Below, piece after piece: positions 14,864 through 23,830 of a DNA stretch of 40,751 nt. The notes under the pieces are model-generated. The model worked only from the letters and a program-made list of their open reading frames with translations. It was not told where the DNA came from and did no database searches. The DNA is from Bradyrhizobium sp. Lineage in GTDB: Bacteria; Pseudomonadota; Alphaproteobacteria; Rhizobiales; Xanthobacteraceae. Made by a program: the position numbers and the translations under genes. Positions within the stretch are counted from its first letter, which is position 1. The number at the start of each line of letters is the position of its first letter. Location: contig JAUXWH010000107.1 in NCBI GenBank assembly GCA_030681365.1, forward strand, positions 1-40,751, in the 5' to 3' direction.

Positions 14864-15780
14864 GCGTAATGCACTCCGCGGTTCGCCAACGCCGACTTGA
14901 CCAGCGTCAGCAACAGCACGAATGCCAGGAACACCACCGTCAGGGCGGCGCCGTAGCCGGAGCGGAAAAATTCAAAGCTCTCGATATACATGGTGTGGAT
15001 CAGCACTTCGGAGGACTTCGAGGGACCGCCCTTGGTCAGGACGTGGACGGTGTCGAACACCTGGAACGAGCGGATCCCGGTGATGACGACCACGAACACG
15101 GTGGTCGGTCCCAGCATCGGCCAGGTCACCAGCCGGAACCGGGCCCAGGCGCTGTGGGCGCCGTCGATCTCGGCGGCGTCGTAGAGCTGCCGGGGGATTG
15201 AAACGAGGCCGGCGAGAAACAGCACCATGTTGAAGCCGAGCGCCTGCCAGATACCGATCACGCAGAGCGCGTAAAGCGCGGTGCGGCGGTCCTGCAGCCA
15301 GCTGAAACCCTCGAGCCCGATGCCGTGCAGCAGCCCGTTGATCAGGCCGAACTGCGGATGCAGCATGAATTCCCAGACGATCGACATCGCGATCAACGTC
15401 GCCATGACAGGCAGGAAGTAGATGGTGCGGTACCAGGTCCGCAAGGAACCGCCGCTTTCGATCAGAAGCGCCACGGCGAGCCCCAGGGCCACCGCCGCCG
15501 GCACCACGATCGCGACATAGGTCAGCGTGTTCCGCAGCGAGAGCCAGAACACCCGGTCGCCGAACATGTCCTGATAGTTCGAAAGGCCGATCCAGGAGAA
15601 CGAGGGACTTCCGAGCTGGTAGTCGGTGAACGACAGCGCAATGACGCCAAGCAGCGGCCCGAGCAAGAGAAGAAACATCAGGATGAAAGCCGGCGCCACC
15701 ATGGCCAACGCAGGTCGCGGACGGTTGTGGCCTTGCGACCGTGCCGGCATGGTTACGGCCGCACGGCGTCCGGCTGGCAT
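14860..15780 (-). CDS. ABC transporter permease (UgpA/MalF-like)
   Basis: A 306-residue permease with about six spans (first LAMVAPAFILMFLLLLGPLL). The EAA loop is YDAAEIDGAHSAWARFRLVT, and the C-terminal spans are LTVVFLAFVLLLTLVKSAL. ATG 15780 is taken as start because it lies 20 bases after the ATPase stop; earlier in-frame codons would overlap the ATPase, and a later Met at 15750 is possible. It forms the membrane channel with the next gene. Confidence 0.88.
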   Translation of the reverse strand: MPAGRRAAVTMPARSQGHNRPRPALAMVAPAFILMFLLLLGPLLGVIALSFTDYQLGSPSFSWIGLSNYQDMFGDRVFWLSLRNTLTYVAIVVPAAVALGLAVALLIESGGSLRTWYRTIYFLPVMATLIAMSIVWEFMLHPQFGLINGLLHGIGLEGFSWLQDRRTALYALCVIGIWQALGFNMVLFLAGLVSIPRQLYDAAEIDGAHSAWARFRLVTWPMLGPTTVFVVVITGIRSFQVFDTVHVLTKGGPSKSSEVLIHTMYIESFEFFRSGYGAALTVVFLAFVLLLTLVKSALANRGVHYA

Positions 15781-15799
15781 CGCCCTTGCGGTGAGGGTG

Positions 15800-16960
15800 T
15801 CAGCCAAGGGCTTTCTCCCGGACGCGCTCGCTGCGAGCCGGCACCGCGACATCGATGCGTTTGCCGGCGGCGTCGAATGCCCTGACGGCGTTGTCGGAAA
15901 AGCCGAGGTGGATGGCGCTGCCGATCTCCGGCAACTGCTGGTCGGGGCTGACCCGCGCGAGCAAGGGCAGGTCGATGCGATCGACCTTGACGTGAATGAA
16001 GGCCTCGGCGCCGAGGTGCTCGAGATGCGTCACGATGCCGGCAATGGTGCCCGGGCCGGGACCGATCTCCATGCGCTCCGGACGCACACAGACCGTGCAG
16101 CGGCCCGCCGCGGCCGCCGTGCCGAGGCGAAGCTGCCGTCCCAGCACCTCCAGGCCGCGGTCCTCGCGGATGACACCCGGCATGGCGTTGATCTTGGGAC
16201 TGCCGACGAATTCCGCGACGCGGATGTCCCGGGGGTTCTCATAGACTTCGGCAGGGGTGCCGATCTGGACGACGTTGCCCTCGATCATGACGGCGATACG
16301 GCTCGACATCGTCATCGCCTCGGCCTGGTCGTGGGTGACGTAAACAAAAGTGGCCTTCAGCTGGCGATGCAGCTGGGCCAGTTCCGCGCGCATATGCACC
16401 CGCAGCTTGGCGTCGAGATTTGACAGCGGTTCGTCGAACAGGAAGCCCAGGGGTTGGCGCACGATGGCGCGGCCGACCGCGACGCGCTGGCGCTGGCCAC
16501 CGGATAATTGTCCCGGTTTGCGCTTGAGCAGGGCGGCGAGTTCGAGCTGGGCGGCAACGCGCTCGACATCCTCACGGATGCCGCGCTCCGTCCGACCGCG
16601 TTCGGGATGAAGCCTGCCGATCAGGGGCATGCGGGCCAGTGCCGAATGGCGCCGCATCCGCAGTGGCACCGCGATATTGTCGAACACGGACAGATGCGGG
16701 TACAGCGCGTAGGATTGAAACACCATCGCGAGGTTGCGGGCGCTGGGCCTGATGCCGTCGACCTGGACGCCGTCGATACGCACCTCACCGGAACTCTGGG
16801 GCTCCAGACCCGCAATGATGCGCAGCAATGTCGACTTGCCGCAGCCCGAAGGACCGATCAGCGCGATGAACTCGCCATCTTCGATCGCTAGATCAATTCC
16901 CTTGAGAATTGCCGTCTGGTCGAAGGTCTTGCGGATCCCGTTTAGTTCGATCTTCGCCAT
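15800..16960 (-). CDS. ABC transporter ATPase (UgpC/MalK-like)
   Basis: A 386-residue ATPase. Walker A is GPSGCGKST (36-44), with the Q-loop MVFQSYALYPHLSV, signature LSGGQRQRVAVGRA, Walker B FLFDEPLSNLD and H-loop VYVTHDQAEAM. The C-terminal OB-fold regulatory part carries CVRPERMEIG and HLEHLGAEAFIHV, typical of the UgpC/MalK class. A charged insert after PLRMRR (ALARMPLIGRLHPERGRTER) makes the helical domain longer than usual. ATG 16960 (MAKIELNGIRKTF) is chosen over a Met ten codons earlier as it fits the family start. It heads the six-gene operon. A Pho box at 17015-17032 lies 55 bases upstream. Confidence 0.9.
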   Translation of the reverse strand: MAKIELNGIRKTFDQTAILKGIDLAIEDGEFIALIGPSGCGKSTLLRIIAGLEPQSSGEVRIDGVQVDGIRPSARNLAMVFQSYALYPHLSVFDNIAVPLRMRRHSALARMPLIGRLHPERGRTERGIREDVERVAAQLELAALLKRKPGQLSGGQRQRVAVGRAIVRQPLGFLFDEPLSNLDAKLRVHMRAELAQLHRQLKATFVYVTHDQAEAMTMSSRIAVMIEGNVVQIGTPAEVYENPRDIRVAEFVGSPKINAMPGVIREDRGLEVLGRQLRLGTAAAAGRCTVCVRPERMEIGPGPGTIAGIVTHLEHLGAEAFIHVKVDRIDLPLLARVSPDQQLPEIGSAIHLGFSDNAVRAFDAAGKRIDVAVPARSERVREKALG

Positions 16961-17014
16961 GTCGCCGGTGCCCCCACTGCAGTGCAGCAATGGATGTTGA
17001 TGTAGGGGCCGCGC

Positions 17015-17032
17015 TTGACAGTCACATAACAG
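17015..17032 (-). promoter_or_regulatory. Pho box of the Ugp-like operon
   Basis: On the minus strand CTGTTAT-GTGA-CTGTCAA, two 7-mers four bases apart, matching the PhoB consensus CTGTCAT-N4-CTGTCAT at 12 of 14 positions. It lies 55 bases before the ATPase start. Confidence 0.7.
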
Positions 17033-17123
17033 TCAAAGGAATTGCCTATCTTCAACACAGGATTTTCTTCTGCAGCAATTCCGGGCGTTCGGGGTGTGCT
17101 CGGCGCTGAAGGCTTGAATCGAG

Positions 17124-18002
17124 ATGGCTTTGACATCTTCGCGCGTGCGCGCGGTAAACGCGGTGTTTGAAGCCGGTAATTTTTCCGCTGCGGCAAGACG
17201 TCTCGGCGTCTCGCAGCCTTCGATCGCCCAGCTGGTTCGGGAGCTGGAGTCCGAGTTCAATGTCAGCCTGTTCGAGCGGCACGGCCACAATCTGGTGGCT
17301 ACTTCGCTATGCCGCCAGCTCTACGCCGCGACCAACCGAATCCAGGCGATGGAAGCCGACGCGGTGGCCATTCTCGAGCAACGCGAGGAACTGGCGGGGG
17401 GCGAGTTGCGCGTGGGGCTGGGCAACTCGATGCCCGGCATGGCGCTGATTTCCGCGTTCAAGGCGCTCTATCCGAAAATCCAGATCAGCGTGGAAATCGG
17501 CAACTGGTCGGACATCATGGCTGCCGTCATCGATCGGCGCGTCGACGTTGCCGTGCTTCCCGAGGTGCCACAGGATCGCCGGTTTCGATGCGAGGTTTGT
17601 CTCAAGCAGCGTGTCGTGGCGATTTGTCATCCCGGACATCCCCTCAATCGGCCGGGCCAGGTGGCGGTCGCCGAGCTGACGCGATACCCGCTGGTTTTTC
17701 GCAGCCGCAATTCCTCCACCCAGCGCGTCGTGGACAAGGCGTTCCGCGCGGCCGGACTGCGGATCGAGCCGGCCATCATCGTCAACACCCGCGAAGGCAT
17801 GCTGGAAGCCGTAGCCAACCAGCTCGGCATCGGATTCATCTGGGAGCATGGCTCCAGCCGGGTCGACCGGATTGCGAAGGTGGTCGTGTCGGAGATGGAC
17901 GTCGAGGTCCCCGAGTATATTTTCTCGCTGTTTGGCGCCAGGGGAAAACTTGTCGAGCTGTTCTTTCATTCGCGCAATCTGCTGCCGCAAGGCTCGAACT
18001 AG
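17124..18002 (+). CDS. LysR-family regulator next to the phosphodiester/phosphonate genes
   Basis: A 292-residue LysR-type regulator. The N-terminal helix-turn-helix is VNAVFEAGNFSAAARRLGVS with QPSIAQLVRELESEF, and the co-inducer domain follows from about residue 90 (GGELRVGLGNSMPGMALISA). It is similar in style to the LysR proteins found beside aminoethylphosphonate and phosphonate genes, but I cannot confirm that subfamily. It is divergent from the Ugp-like operon (about 160 bases apart), the classical arrangement for a LysR protein and its target. It converges with the DUF1045 gene with 8 bases between. Control of the importer operon is an inference from position. Confidence 0.85.
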   Translation: MALTSSRVRAVNAVFEAGNFSAAARRLGVSQPSIAQLVRELESEFNVSLFERHGHNLVATSLCRQLYAATNRIQAMEADAVAILEQREELAGGELRVGLGNSMPGMALISAFKALYPKIQISVEIGNWSDIMAAVIDRRVDVAVLPEVPQDRRFRCEVCLKQRVVAICHPGHPLNRPGQVAVAELTRYPLVFRSRNSSTQRVVDKAFRAAGLRIEPAIIVNTREGMLEAVANQLGIGFIWEHGSSRVDRIAKVVVSEMDVEVPEYIFSLFGARGKLVELFFHSRNLLPQGSN

Positions 18003-18010
18003 CTAGACGA

Positions 18011-18733
18011 TCATCGTTGCAGCTTCCAGTGGTCGACGATGCGGAATCGGGAAGCAGCGGTTTCTTGTCGAAAAAGCGCGATTCTGTCGATCAGCAGAGT
18101 ATCGAGACCAAGTACCGCAAAGCGGTCCGCCAGCATCGCCAACAGGCTTTCGCGGCGACCGTCGCCGAGCCGGCCCGTCAGCGTCATGTGAAAACGGAAA
18201 CCGTCCATCACATAGGGATATCCCCAGCGCTCCAGATGCCCGCGCTGCGCCGCCGTCAATTGCGCAGGCTTTCGCCGCGCACGATCCTGCTCGGTGAGCG
18301 GCGCGCGGAACGAATCGAATTCGCTGACGCAATCGGCCGCGAGCCGGATCAGTTCCGGCAGCGGCTCGGCCGGGACCAGCGCGATAAAGCCCTCGATCGA
18401 GCCGACAACAGGTCGAATCACCGGAATGGGCCGGGGCGTCGCGGCGAACGCGGCGCAAGCGGCGAGAAGCTCGACCTCGGTCTTGCCGGGCGCCAGCGAC
18501 ATCGGCGCCTTCAGGGTGGCATGGAAGCCGTATTTGCGGGGATCGCCGGTTTGCTCGCGCCAATCCGTCGCCGCCTGCAGGATACCGTCCGGAAAGGGCA
18601 GGTCCTCGCCGCTGAAGGCGTCATAACCGATCAGGTGCGCGCCGAAGCGATGCAGGCCGCTGTCGGGTGCCGGGACGTAGTAGATCGCGTAGCGCGGATA
18701 GTCGGCCATATCAGCACCATAGAGCCGCTTCAC
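18011..18733 (-). CDS. DUF1045 phosphonate-associated protein, 2H phosphoesterase fold
   Basis: A 240-residue member of the DUF1045 family found in phosphonate operons. It has two HxT motifs, FHATLKAP (about 72-79) and FHMTLTGR (about 181-188), the hallmark of 2H phosphoesterases, which open cyclic phosphodiesters. The GTG at 18733 overlaps the upstream PhnM-like stop as GTGA; the ATG at 18709 (MADYPRYAIYYVPAPD) is an alternative and also fits the family start. It is the third gene of a Pho-boxed operon. No phnP is present in the window, so this protein could perform the cyclic-phosphate opening that PhnP does in E. coli. That role is an inference. Confidence 0.88.
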   Translation of the reverse strand: MKRLYGADMADYPRYAIYYVPAPDSGLHRFGAHLIGYDAFSGEDLPFPDGILQAATDWREQTGDPRKYGFHATLKAPMSLAPGKTEVELLAACAAFAATPRPIPVIRPVVGSIEGFIALVPAEPLPELIRLAADCVSEFDSFRAPLTEQDRARRKPAQLTAAQRGHLERWGYPYVMDGFRFHMTLTGRLGDGRRESLLAMLADRFAVLGLDTLLIDRIALFRQETAASRFRIVDHWKLQR

Positions 18734-19923
18734 GCCGCCGCAACAGCCCTGCGCGGCGCGGCTGGGGACCGGATCAGGCGGTCGGCGTCGGCAAGATGAA
18801 CCAGGCGTCCCGCAGCGATGACGCCGGCAATTCGCGGTCGAAGCGGCACGGCGTCATCGAGCAGGATGATGTCGGCGCGCCGGCCCGCGGCGAGGACGCC
18901 GCGATCGGTGAGCCCCGCGGCCATGGCCGGCGCCGACGAGATCAGGTGCCAGGCTTGCGCCAGCGGCAGCACGCCGTCGGCGGCGAGGCGGAAGGCCGCC
19001 AGCAATGGCGCGGGATAGTAGTAATCGGACGCCAGGATGGAGCACAGCCCTTTGGCGATCATATCGGCCGCCTTGGTCCACCCGGTATGGCTGCCGCCGC
19101 GCACGACATTGGGCGCGCCGAACACGATGAAATCGCCTGATGCGGCGGCTTCGCACGCGGTCTCCTCGTTGACGGGGAATTCGGCGATTCCGACGCCCTG
19201 ATCCCGAAATGCCCGGCGCATCGCCGGGCTTTCATCGTCATGCGACAGCATGCGGATGCCGGCCGCTCGCGCCATCCCGGCCAGCCGTGCGACCGATGCC
19301 GGGACGTCGTGACCGCGGGACACCACGCGCGCCACCAGAGCGTCGAATGCCTCGCTGGAAAGACCGGTGCGTTCGACCATGCGACTGCGCTTTTGCGGCT
19401 TGGTCAGGCTCGCGACGGTGGAATCCATGTGGTCGTTGAACGCGAACAGATCAATCCGCCCGTCGGACAGCCATTGGCCGATTTCCGCTTCGGCATCGAG
19501 GTTGTAGGTCTCGTGGCGCAGGTGGAAACGGGTGTCCGCCGCCAATTGCGGCCGCAGCGCCTCGACGGCCTCGAGCAGTTTTCGCGCATTATCCGCGCTC
19601 CGCAGGCCAGGCTCCCACGACCAGGTCGTGGCGTGAAATACCGTGGTGATGCCATTGGCGATCGCCTGCCGGTCGCTGTCGATCAGGGCCACATCAACGG
19701 GAAAATCGACGCCGGCGCGCGGCATCATCTGCCGCTCGAACGCGTCGCCGTGCAGATCGACGATGCCCGGCAGCACCATCAGGCCGCTTGCATCGATGCC
19801 GATCGAACCATGCCCGCGATCCGAATCCATGGCGCTGATTTCACGCCCGGCGATTCGCAACGAGGTTTCGTGAAACTCGTTGCCGAGAAGAGCCCGGCCG
19901 CCGTCAATCGACAGGTTCGTCAT
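18730..19923 (-). CDS. Divergent PhnM-like amidohydrolase (second PhnM paralogue)
   Basis: A 397-residue amidohydrolase of the PhnM family. Metal and family motifs include [54 protein letters not shown] and [13 protein letters not shown]. It differs from the true PhnM (29293-30450): HGDAFE replaces HTDHLE, and the SLMDHTPGQRQF block is replaced by [14 protein letters not shown]. It is therefore probably a paralogue with another substrate and not a spare copy. Its ATG overlaps the preceding hexapeptide transferase stop (ATGA) and its stop overlaps the DUF1045 start (GTGA), so the three are tightly coupled. Confidence 0.88.
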   Translation of the reverse strand: MTNLSIDGGRALLGNEFHETSLRIAGREISAMDSDRGHGSIGIDASGLMVLPGIVDLHGDAFERQMMPRAGVDFPVDVALIDSDRQAIANGITTVFHATTWSWEPGLRSADNARKLLEAVEALRPQLAADTRFHLRHETYNLDAEAEIGQWLSDGRIDLFAFNDHMDSTVASLTKPQKRSRMVERTGLSSEAFDALVARVVSRGHDVPASVARLAGMARAAGIRMLSHDDESPAMRRAFRDQGVGIAEFPVNEETACEAAASGDFIVFGAPNVVRGGSHTGWTKAADMIAKGLCSILASDYYYPAPLLAAFRLAADGVLPLAQAWHLISSAPAMAAGLTDRGVLAAGRRADIILLDDAVPLRPRIAGVIAAGRLVHLADADRLIRSPAAPRRAVAAA

Positions 19924-20582
19924 GACGCGGCACGCATGGCGTGCGAACGCCCAGGGGTGGCCGTAACCTCATGCTTTTCAAGAAATTCCTCGATCGTCAA
20001 TTTGCGGAAATCGGGCAGGGCGCGGCGTAGCGTCTCGTGGTCCCAGTTCCACCACGCCAGCGCGGCGAGCCGATTGGCGATGTCTTCCGGGAACCGCCGC
20101 TTGATGATCCGCGCCGGATTTCCCGCGACGATGGTGTAGGCCGGGACATCCTTGGTCACGATGGCGCCCGCGGCGATCACCGCGCCGGTGCCGATGTTGC
20201 GGCCGGGCAGCACAACGGCGCCGTGCCCGATCCAGACGTCGTGGCCGATATGAACGTGGTGTTCGCGCCGCCATGCGGAAAACTCCGCCTCGTCGGCTTC
20301 TCCCGGGAAATACGCGCTGGCGCGATAGGTGAAGTGGGCCTGCGACGCCCGCTGCATCGGGTGATTGCCCGGATTGATTCGCGTCATGGCCGCGATCGAG
20401 CAGAACTTCCCGATCGTGCTGTAGGTGATCTGCGCGTCGTTCACGACGTAGGAATAGTCGTCCATCGTCACCTCATGCAGGATCGTGCGCGCGCCGATCT
20501 CGCAATAGGCGCCGAGTCGCGTGTCGTGCAATTGCGCGGATAGGTCGATGGTCGGGTCGATCGAGAGCATTTTGCCGGTCAT
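19920..20582 (-). CDS. Phosphonate-associated hexapeptide-repeat transferase
   Basis: A 220-residue left-handed beta-helix protein of the acetyltransferase type seen in phosphonate operons. Hexapeptide turns are evident from about residue 15 ([20 protein letters not shown]) through [20 protein letters not shown] and [20 protein letters not shown], with the common ending [19 protein letters not shown] 20582 ([14 protein letters not shown]) is preferred; a Met four codons later is possible. It is the first gene of the minus-strand operon, 60 bases after a Pho box. In other bacteria related proteins N-acetylate aminoalkylphosphonates; this activity is suggested, not shown. Confidence 0.87.
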   Translation of the reverse strand: MTGKMLSIDPTIDLSAQLHDTRLGAYCEIGARTILHEVTMDDYSYVVNDAQITYSTIGKFCSIAAMTRINPGNHPMQRASQAHFTYRASAYFPGEADEAEFSAWRREHHVHIGHDVWIGHGAVVLPGRNIGTGAVIAAGAIVTKDVPAYTIVAGNPARIIKRRFPEDIANRLAALAWWNWDHETLRRALPDFRKLTIEEFLEKHEVTATPGRSHAMRAAS

Positions 20583-20642
20583 GCGAGCTTCCACGGGCGA
20601 TGAATCCTGCTGCTGGTCATCGATTGGCTTGATGACGACATC

Positions 20643-20660
20643 ATGACGGATGAATGACAA
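20643..20660 (-). promoter_or_regulatory. Pho box of the hexapeptide transferase/PhnM-like operon
   Basis: On the minus strand TTGTCAT-TCAT-CCGTCAT, 12 of 14 consensus positions with the exact 4-base spacing, 60 bases before ATG 20582. Confidence 0.72.
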
Positions 20661-20719
20661 CCAACGGCGGCAGGAGGTCGATCCTGTTCGCCGCAGCAAG
20701 CGTTGGAAAACCACCCTGC

Positions 20720-20737
20720 CATTCATCTGACTGTCAC
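20720..20737 (+). promoter_or_regulatory. Pho box of phnCDE
   Basis: CATTCAT-CTGA-CTGTCAC: the second repeat is strong, the first has two mismatches. It lies 49 bases before the phnC start, back to back with the minus-strand box at 20643-20660. Confidence 0.62.
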
Positions 20738-20786
20738 AGGCCGTTGTTAGCGATCGAACCGCCAGACACATCAGGAGGGTACCGCT

Positions 20787-21692
20787 TTGACATCGCACGC
20801 CATGATCGATGCCAGGGATATCTCGAAATCCTACCAGCGTGGCGTGCCGGTGCTGGACGGCGTCACGCTGTCGTTGCGGCGCGGCGAAATGGTCGCGCTG
20901 ATCGGCGCGTCCGGCTCGGGCAAGTCGACCTTGATCCGTGCGATTGCCGGGCTGACGCCGATCGACGGCGGCCGCAACGGCGGCGCCGGCCGAATCTCGG
21001 TCATGGGCGAGGCGATCCAGCGGGACGGCCGCCTCAACAAGAACCGCGGCCTGCGCGCCCGCATCGGCGTGATCTTCCAGCAATTCAATCTGGTGCCGCG
21101 GCTTTCGGTGCTGACCAACGTCTGCTTCGGACTACTGGGGCGATTGCCGATCCTGCGCGGAACGCTCGGGCAGTTCAGCGAGGCCGACAAGCGCGAGGCC
21201 ATGCAGGCGCTGGCTCGTGTCGGCATCGCGGAACATGCGCTCAAGCGCGCCAGCGAACTGTCCGGCGGCCAGCAGCAGCGCGCGGCCATCGCGCGTTCGC
21301 TGGTGCAGGGGGCCGAACTGTTGATCGCGGACGAACCGATCGCCTCGCTCGATCCGGCCTCGGCCCGTCGCGTCATGGATCTGCTTGCCGATATGAACCG
21401 CAATGACGGGCTTACCGTGTTCATCTCGCTGCATCAGGTCGAATACGCCCTGAAGTACTGCGCGCGCACGGTCGCGCTCAAGTCCGGCAAGGTCGCCTAT
21501 GACGGCCCTTCCAGCGCACTGACGCCGGCCTTCCTCAATCAGATCTACGGCGCCGAGTCCGAGGAGCTTTTTCTGCCCTCGTTCGAGGCGCAGGCGCGGG
21601 GCGCGCAAGAGAGCCGCGACAGCGATGAACTGTCGGTAGCGCGCATGCCGGCGAAGCCCGCCGCTTTTGAGATCGAGCGGCTGTCCGCCTGA
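20787..21692 (+). CDS. phnC: Phosphonate ABC transporter ATPase PhnC
   Basis: A 301-residue ATPase. Walker A is GASGSGKST, the Q-loop [17 protein letters not shown], signature [20 protein letters not shown], and Walker [14 protein letters not shown]. The stretch [20 protein letters not shown] is typical of PhnC. TTG 20787 is taken as start because AGGAGG lies eight bases before it; a later ATG at 20802 has no such site. It has a C-terminal extension of about 30 polar residues after [10 protein letters not shown]. With PhnD and PhnE it imports phosphonates and phosphate esters. Confidence 0.92.
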   Translation: MTSHAMIDARDISKSYQRGVPVLDGVTLSLRRGEMVALIGASGSGKSTLIRAIAGLTPIDGGRNGGAGRISVMGEAIQRDGRLNKNRGLRARIGVIFQQFNLVPRLSVLTNVCFGLLGRLPILRGTLGQFSEADKREAMQALARVGIAEHALKRASELSGGQQQRAAIARSLVQGAELLIADEPIASLDPASARRVMDLLADMNRNDGLTVFISLHQVEYALKYCARTVALKSGKVAYDGPSSALTPAFLNQIYGAESEELFLPSFEAQARGAQESRDSDELSVARMPAKPAAFEIERLSA

Positions 21693-21751
21693 AGTGCGAC
21701 CTCGCGTTTCACGCACCCGAAAATGCAACGAATTCAAACAGGAGAAGCGAC

Positions 21752-22867
21752 ATGCGTAAGCTAGTTCTGATCGCCGCGGCGCTGGCCATGGCGGCGGGCG
21801 TTTCGGTCAAGGTTGCCCGCGCCGAGACCACCGAACTCAATTTCGGCATCATTGCCACCGAAGCGAGCACCAATCTCAAGACGGTCTGGGATCCGTTCCT
21901 CCAGGCGATGGCCAAGGGGACCGGCTTCAAGGTCAACGCCTTCTACGCTTCCGACTATGCCGGCGTGATCGAAGCCATGCGCTTCAAGAAGGTTCAGGTG
22001 GCATGGTTTGGCAACAAGTCGGCGATGGAGGCCGCCAACCGTTCGAACGGGGAGATTTTTGCGAAGTCCGTGGATTCGGACGGCAATCCCGGTTACTGGT
22101 CGCACCTCCTCGTCCACAAGGACTCGCCGATCAAGAACCTCGACGACGTGCTCAAATGCGACAAGTCGATCAACTTCGGCATCGGCGATCCGAACTCCAC
22201 CTCCGGCTTCCTGGTCCCGACCAGCTATATTTTTGCGGCCAAGAACATCGATCCGAAGGCCTGCTTCAAGACCGTGCGCAATGCGTCGCATGAGGCGAAC
22301 GGCATGGCGGTGGCCAACAAGCAGCTCGATGTCGCGACCAACAACAGCGAAAACCTGCGCCGCCTGGAAATAACCGCTCCCGAAGCCCGCAAGAATATCC
22401 GGGTGATCTGGACTTCGCCGCTGATTCCGAGCGATCCGCTGGTCTGGCGCAAGGATCTGGACGTGGACGTCAAGACCAAGCTCTATACCTGGGTCATGAG
22501 CTATGGTCGCATCGGAACGCCTGAAGAAATCGCTTCCGCGAAGAAGATCATGGCCGGCCTGCAATGGGCGCCGTTCATTCCGTCGTCGAACGACCAGTTG
22601 CTCCCGATCCGCGTTCTCGAAGCCAACAAGTCGATCATGAAGATCAAGGGCGACGCCAAGCTGTCGGCGGAAGAAAAGGCCGCCCAGGTCGCGCCGCTCG
22701 AGGCCGACATCAAAAAGTACGACGAAGCGGCTGCCAAGGCCGAGCATGGCGCGTTCACGAAGCAGGTCGCGCCGTTCTTCGGGGCAGACAAGGCCAACGA
22801 TCAGGCCAAGCTCAAGAAGCTGATCGGCGACCTGGCGGCTAATGCCGCGACAACGCCGACCCACTAA
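21752..22867 (+). CDS. phnD: Phosphonate-binding protein PhnD
   Basis: A 371-residue periplasmic binding protein. Residues 1-24 are a signal peptide (MRKLVLIAAALAMAAGVSVK, cut near ARA). The mature part has ELNFGIIATEASTNLKTVWD, FYASDYAGVIEAMRFKKVQV, AWFGNKSAMEAANRS and FGIGDPNSTSGFLVPTSYIF, all PhnD landmarks for the phosphonate-binding cleft. The start has an AGGAG site at 21739-21743. A helical charged segment near the C-terminus (about residues 295-350) is typical of the family. A strong hairpin follows before phnE. Confidence 0.93.
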   Translation: MRKLVLIAAALAMAAGVSVKVARAETTELNFGIIATEASTNLKTVWDPFLQAMAKGTGFKVNAFYASDYAGVIEAMRFKKVQVAWFGNKSAMEAANRSNGEIFAKSVDSDGNPGYWSHLLVHKDSPIKNLDDVLKCDKSINFGIGDPNSTSGFLVPTSYIFAAKNIDPKACFKTVRNASHEANGMAVANKQLDVATNNSENLRRLEITAPEARKNIRVIWTSPLIPSDPLVWRKDLDVDVKTKLYTWVMSYGRIGTPEEIASAKKIMAGLQWAPFIPSSNDQLLPIRVLEANKSIMKIKGDAKLSAEEKAAQVAPLEADIKKYDEAAAKAEHGAFTKQVAPFFGADKANDQAKLKKLIGDLAANAATTPTH

Positions 22868-22876
22868 TGCTGACGA

Positions 22877-22904
22877 GGGCGCCGGCCGCAGCGGTCCGGC
22901 GCCC
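22877..22904 (+). terminator. Intercistronic hairpin between phnD and phnE
   Basis: GGGCGCCGG (22877-22885) and CCGGCGCCC (22896-22904), a perfect 9-base stem with a 10-base loop; ATTTT comes seven bases later. It probably stabilises the phnD message or partly attenuates phnE. Confidence 0.65.
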
Positions 22905-22936
22905 TTCGGCATTTTGGTACTCGGGCATTTGAGGCC

Positions 22937-23785
22937 ATGACAGAACAGGCCATGACAGACATCGTCGCTCCCCTCGACAACCAGCCATCGCGGCAGGCCC
23001 AGAATCCTGCAGTCCCGGTTTATCCATTCGCCCGACGGGTGCGCGGCTGGCTGGGCTGGGCGCTCGTTTTCGCCTTGCTGGCCTGGAGTTGGGCTCCGGC
23101 CGAAATGTTCCGTGTGTCGGCGCTGTTCACCGACTGGCGCAACATGGCCGAGTTCGGCAGCGCCTTTCTCCATCCGAATTTTCACGAATGGCGGCAGTAC
23201 ATCGCCGACATGGTGGTGACCATCCAGATTGCGATCTGGGGTACCGCCCTGGCCGTCGTGTTCGGTATTCCGTTTTCAATTCTGTGCTCCGCCAATATCT
23301 GTCCGGCGTGGATTGTGCAGCCGGTTCGCCGGTTGATGGATTCCTGCCGCGCCATCAACGAGATCGTGTTCGCGCTGCTGTTCGTCGTGGCGGTGGGCCT
23401 GGGCCCGTTCGCCGGCGTGATGGCGCTGTTCATTCATAATCTCGGCGTGTTCGCCAAGCTGTTTTCCGAGGCGGTTGAAGCGGTCGACCCGCGGCCCGTG
23501 GAAGGCATTCGCGTCACCGGCGCGGTGCGCGTGCAGGAAGTGATCTTCGGCGTCATCCCGCAGGTGATGCCGCTGTGGAGTTCGTTCACGCTCTACCGGC
23601 TCGAGACCAACGTGCGCTCGGCGACGACGCTCGGCATCGTCGGAGCCGGCGGCATCGGCCAGACCCTGTATGAGAGCATTCGGAGTTTTCAGTACGCCGA
23701 TACGGCCGCGCAGATCATCATCGTGGTCGTCACCGTGATGGTGCTCGATCTTATCAGCGCCCGGATCCGTCAGGCGCTGGTATGA
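22937..23785 (+). CDS. phnE: Phosphonate ABC transporter permease PhnE
   Basis: A 282-residue permease with about five or six spans. Family motifs are MVVTIQIAIWGTALAVVFGI, MDSCRAINEIVFALLFVVAV, the coupling loop VEGIRVTGAVRVQEVIFGVI, and ETNVRSATTLGIVGAGGIGQ. Only one phnE is present, whereas many rhizobia carry two. ATG 22937 precedes a second Met six codons later, which is an alternative start. It is the last gene of phnCDE and converges with phnF. Confidence 0.92.
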   Translation: MTEQAMTDIVAPLDNQPSRQAQNPAVPVYPFARRVRGWLGWALVFALLAWSWAPAEMFRVSALFTDWRNMAEFGSAFLHPNFHEWRQYIADMVVTIQIAIWGTALAVVFGIPFSILCSANICPAWIVQPVRRLMDSCRAINEIVFALLFVVAVGLGPFAGVMALFIHNLGVFAKLFSEAVEAVDPRPVEGIRVTGAVRVQEVIFGVIPQVMPLWSSFTLYRLETNVRSATTLGIVGAGGIGQTLYESIRSFQYADTAAQIIIVVVTVMVLDLISARIRQALV

Positions 23786-23830
23786 TCGTGCGCTCGATCC
23801 GCCCAGCCGTCGCGGTGGCCTGAGGCGCGG

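Noticed and set aside
20654..21406. Plus-strand frame overlapping phnC out of register
   Set aside because: It is a GC-rich shadow; phnC has all ATPase motifs and the ribosome site.
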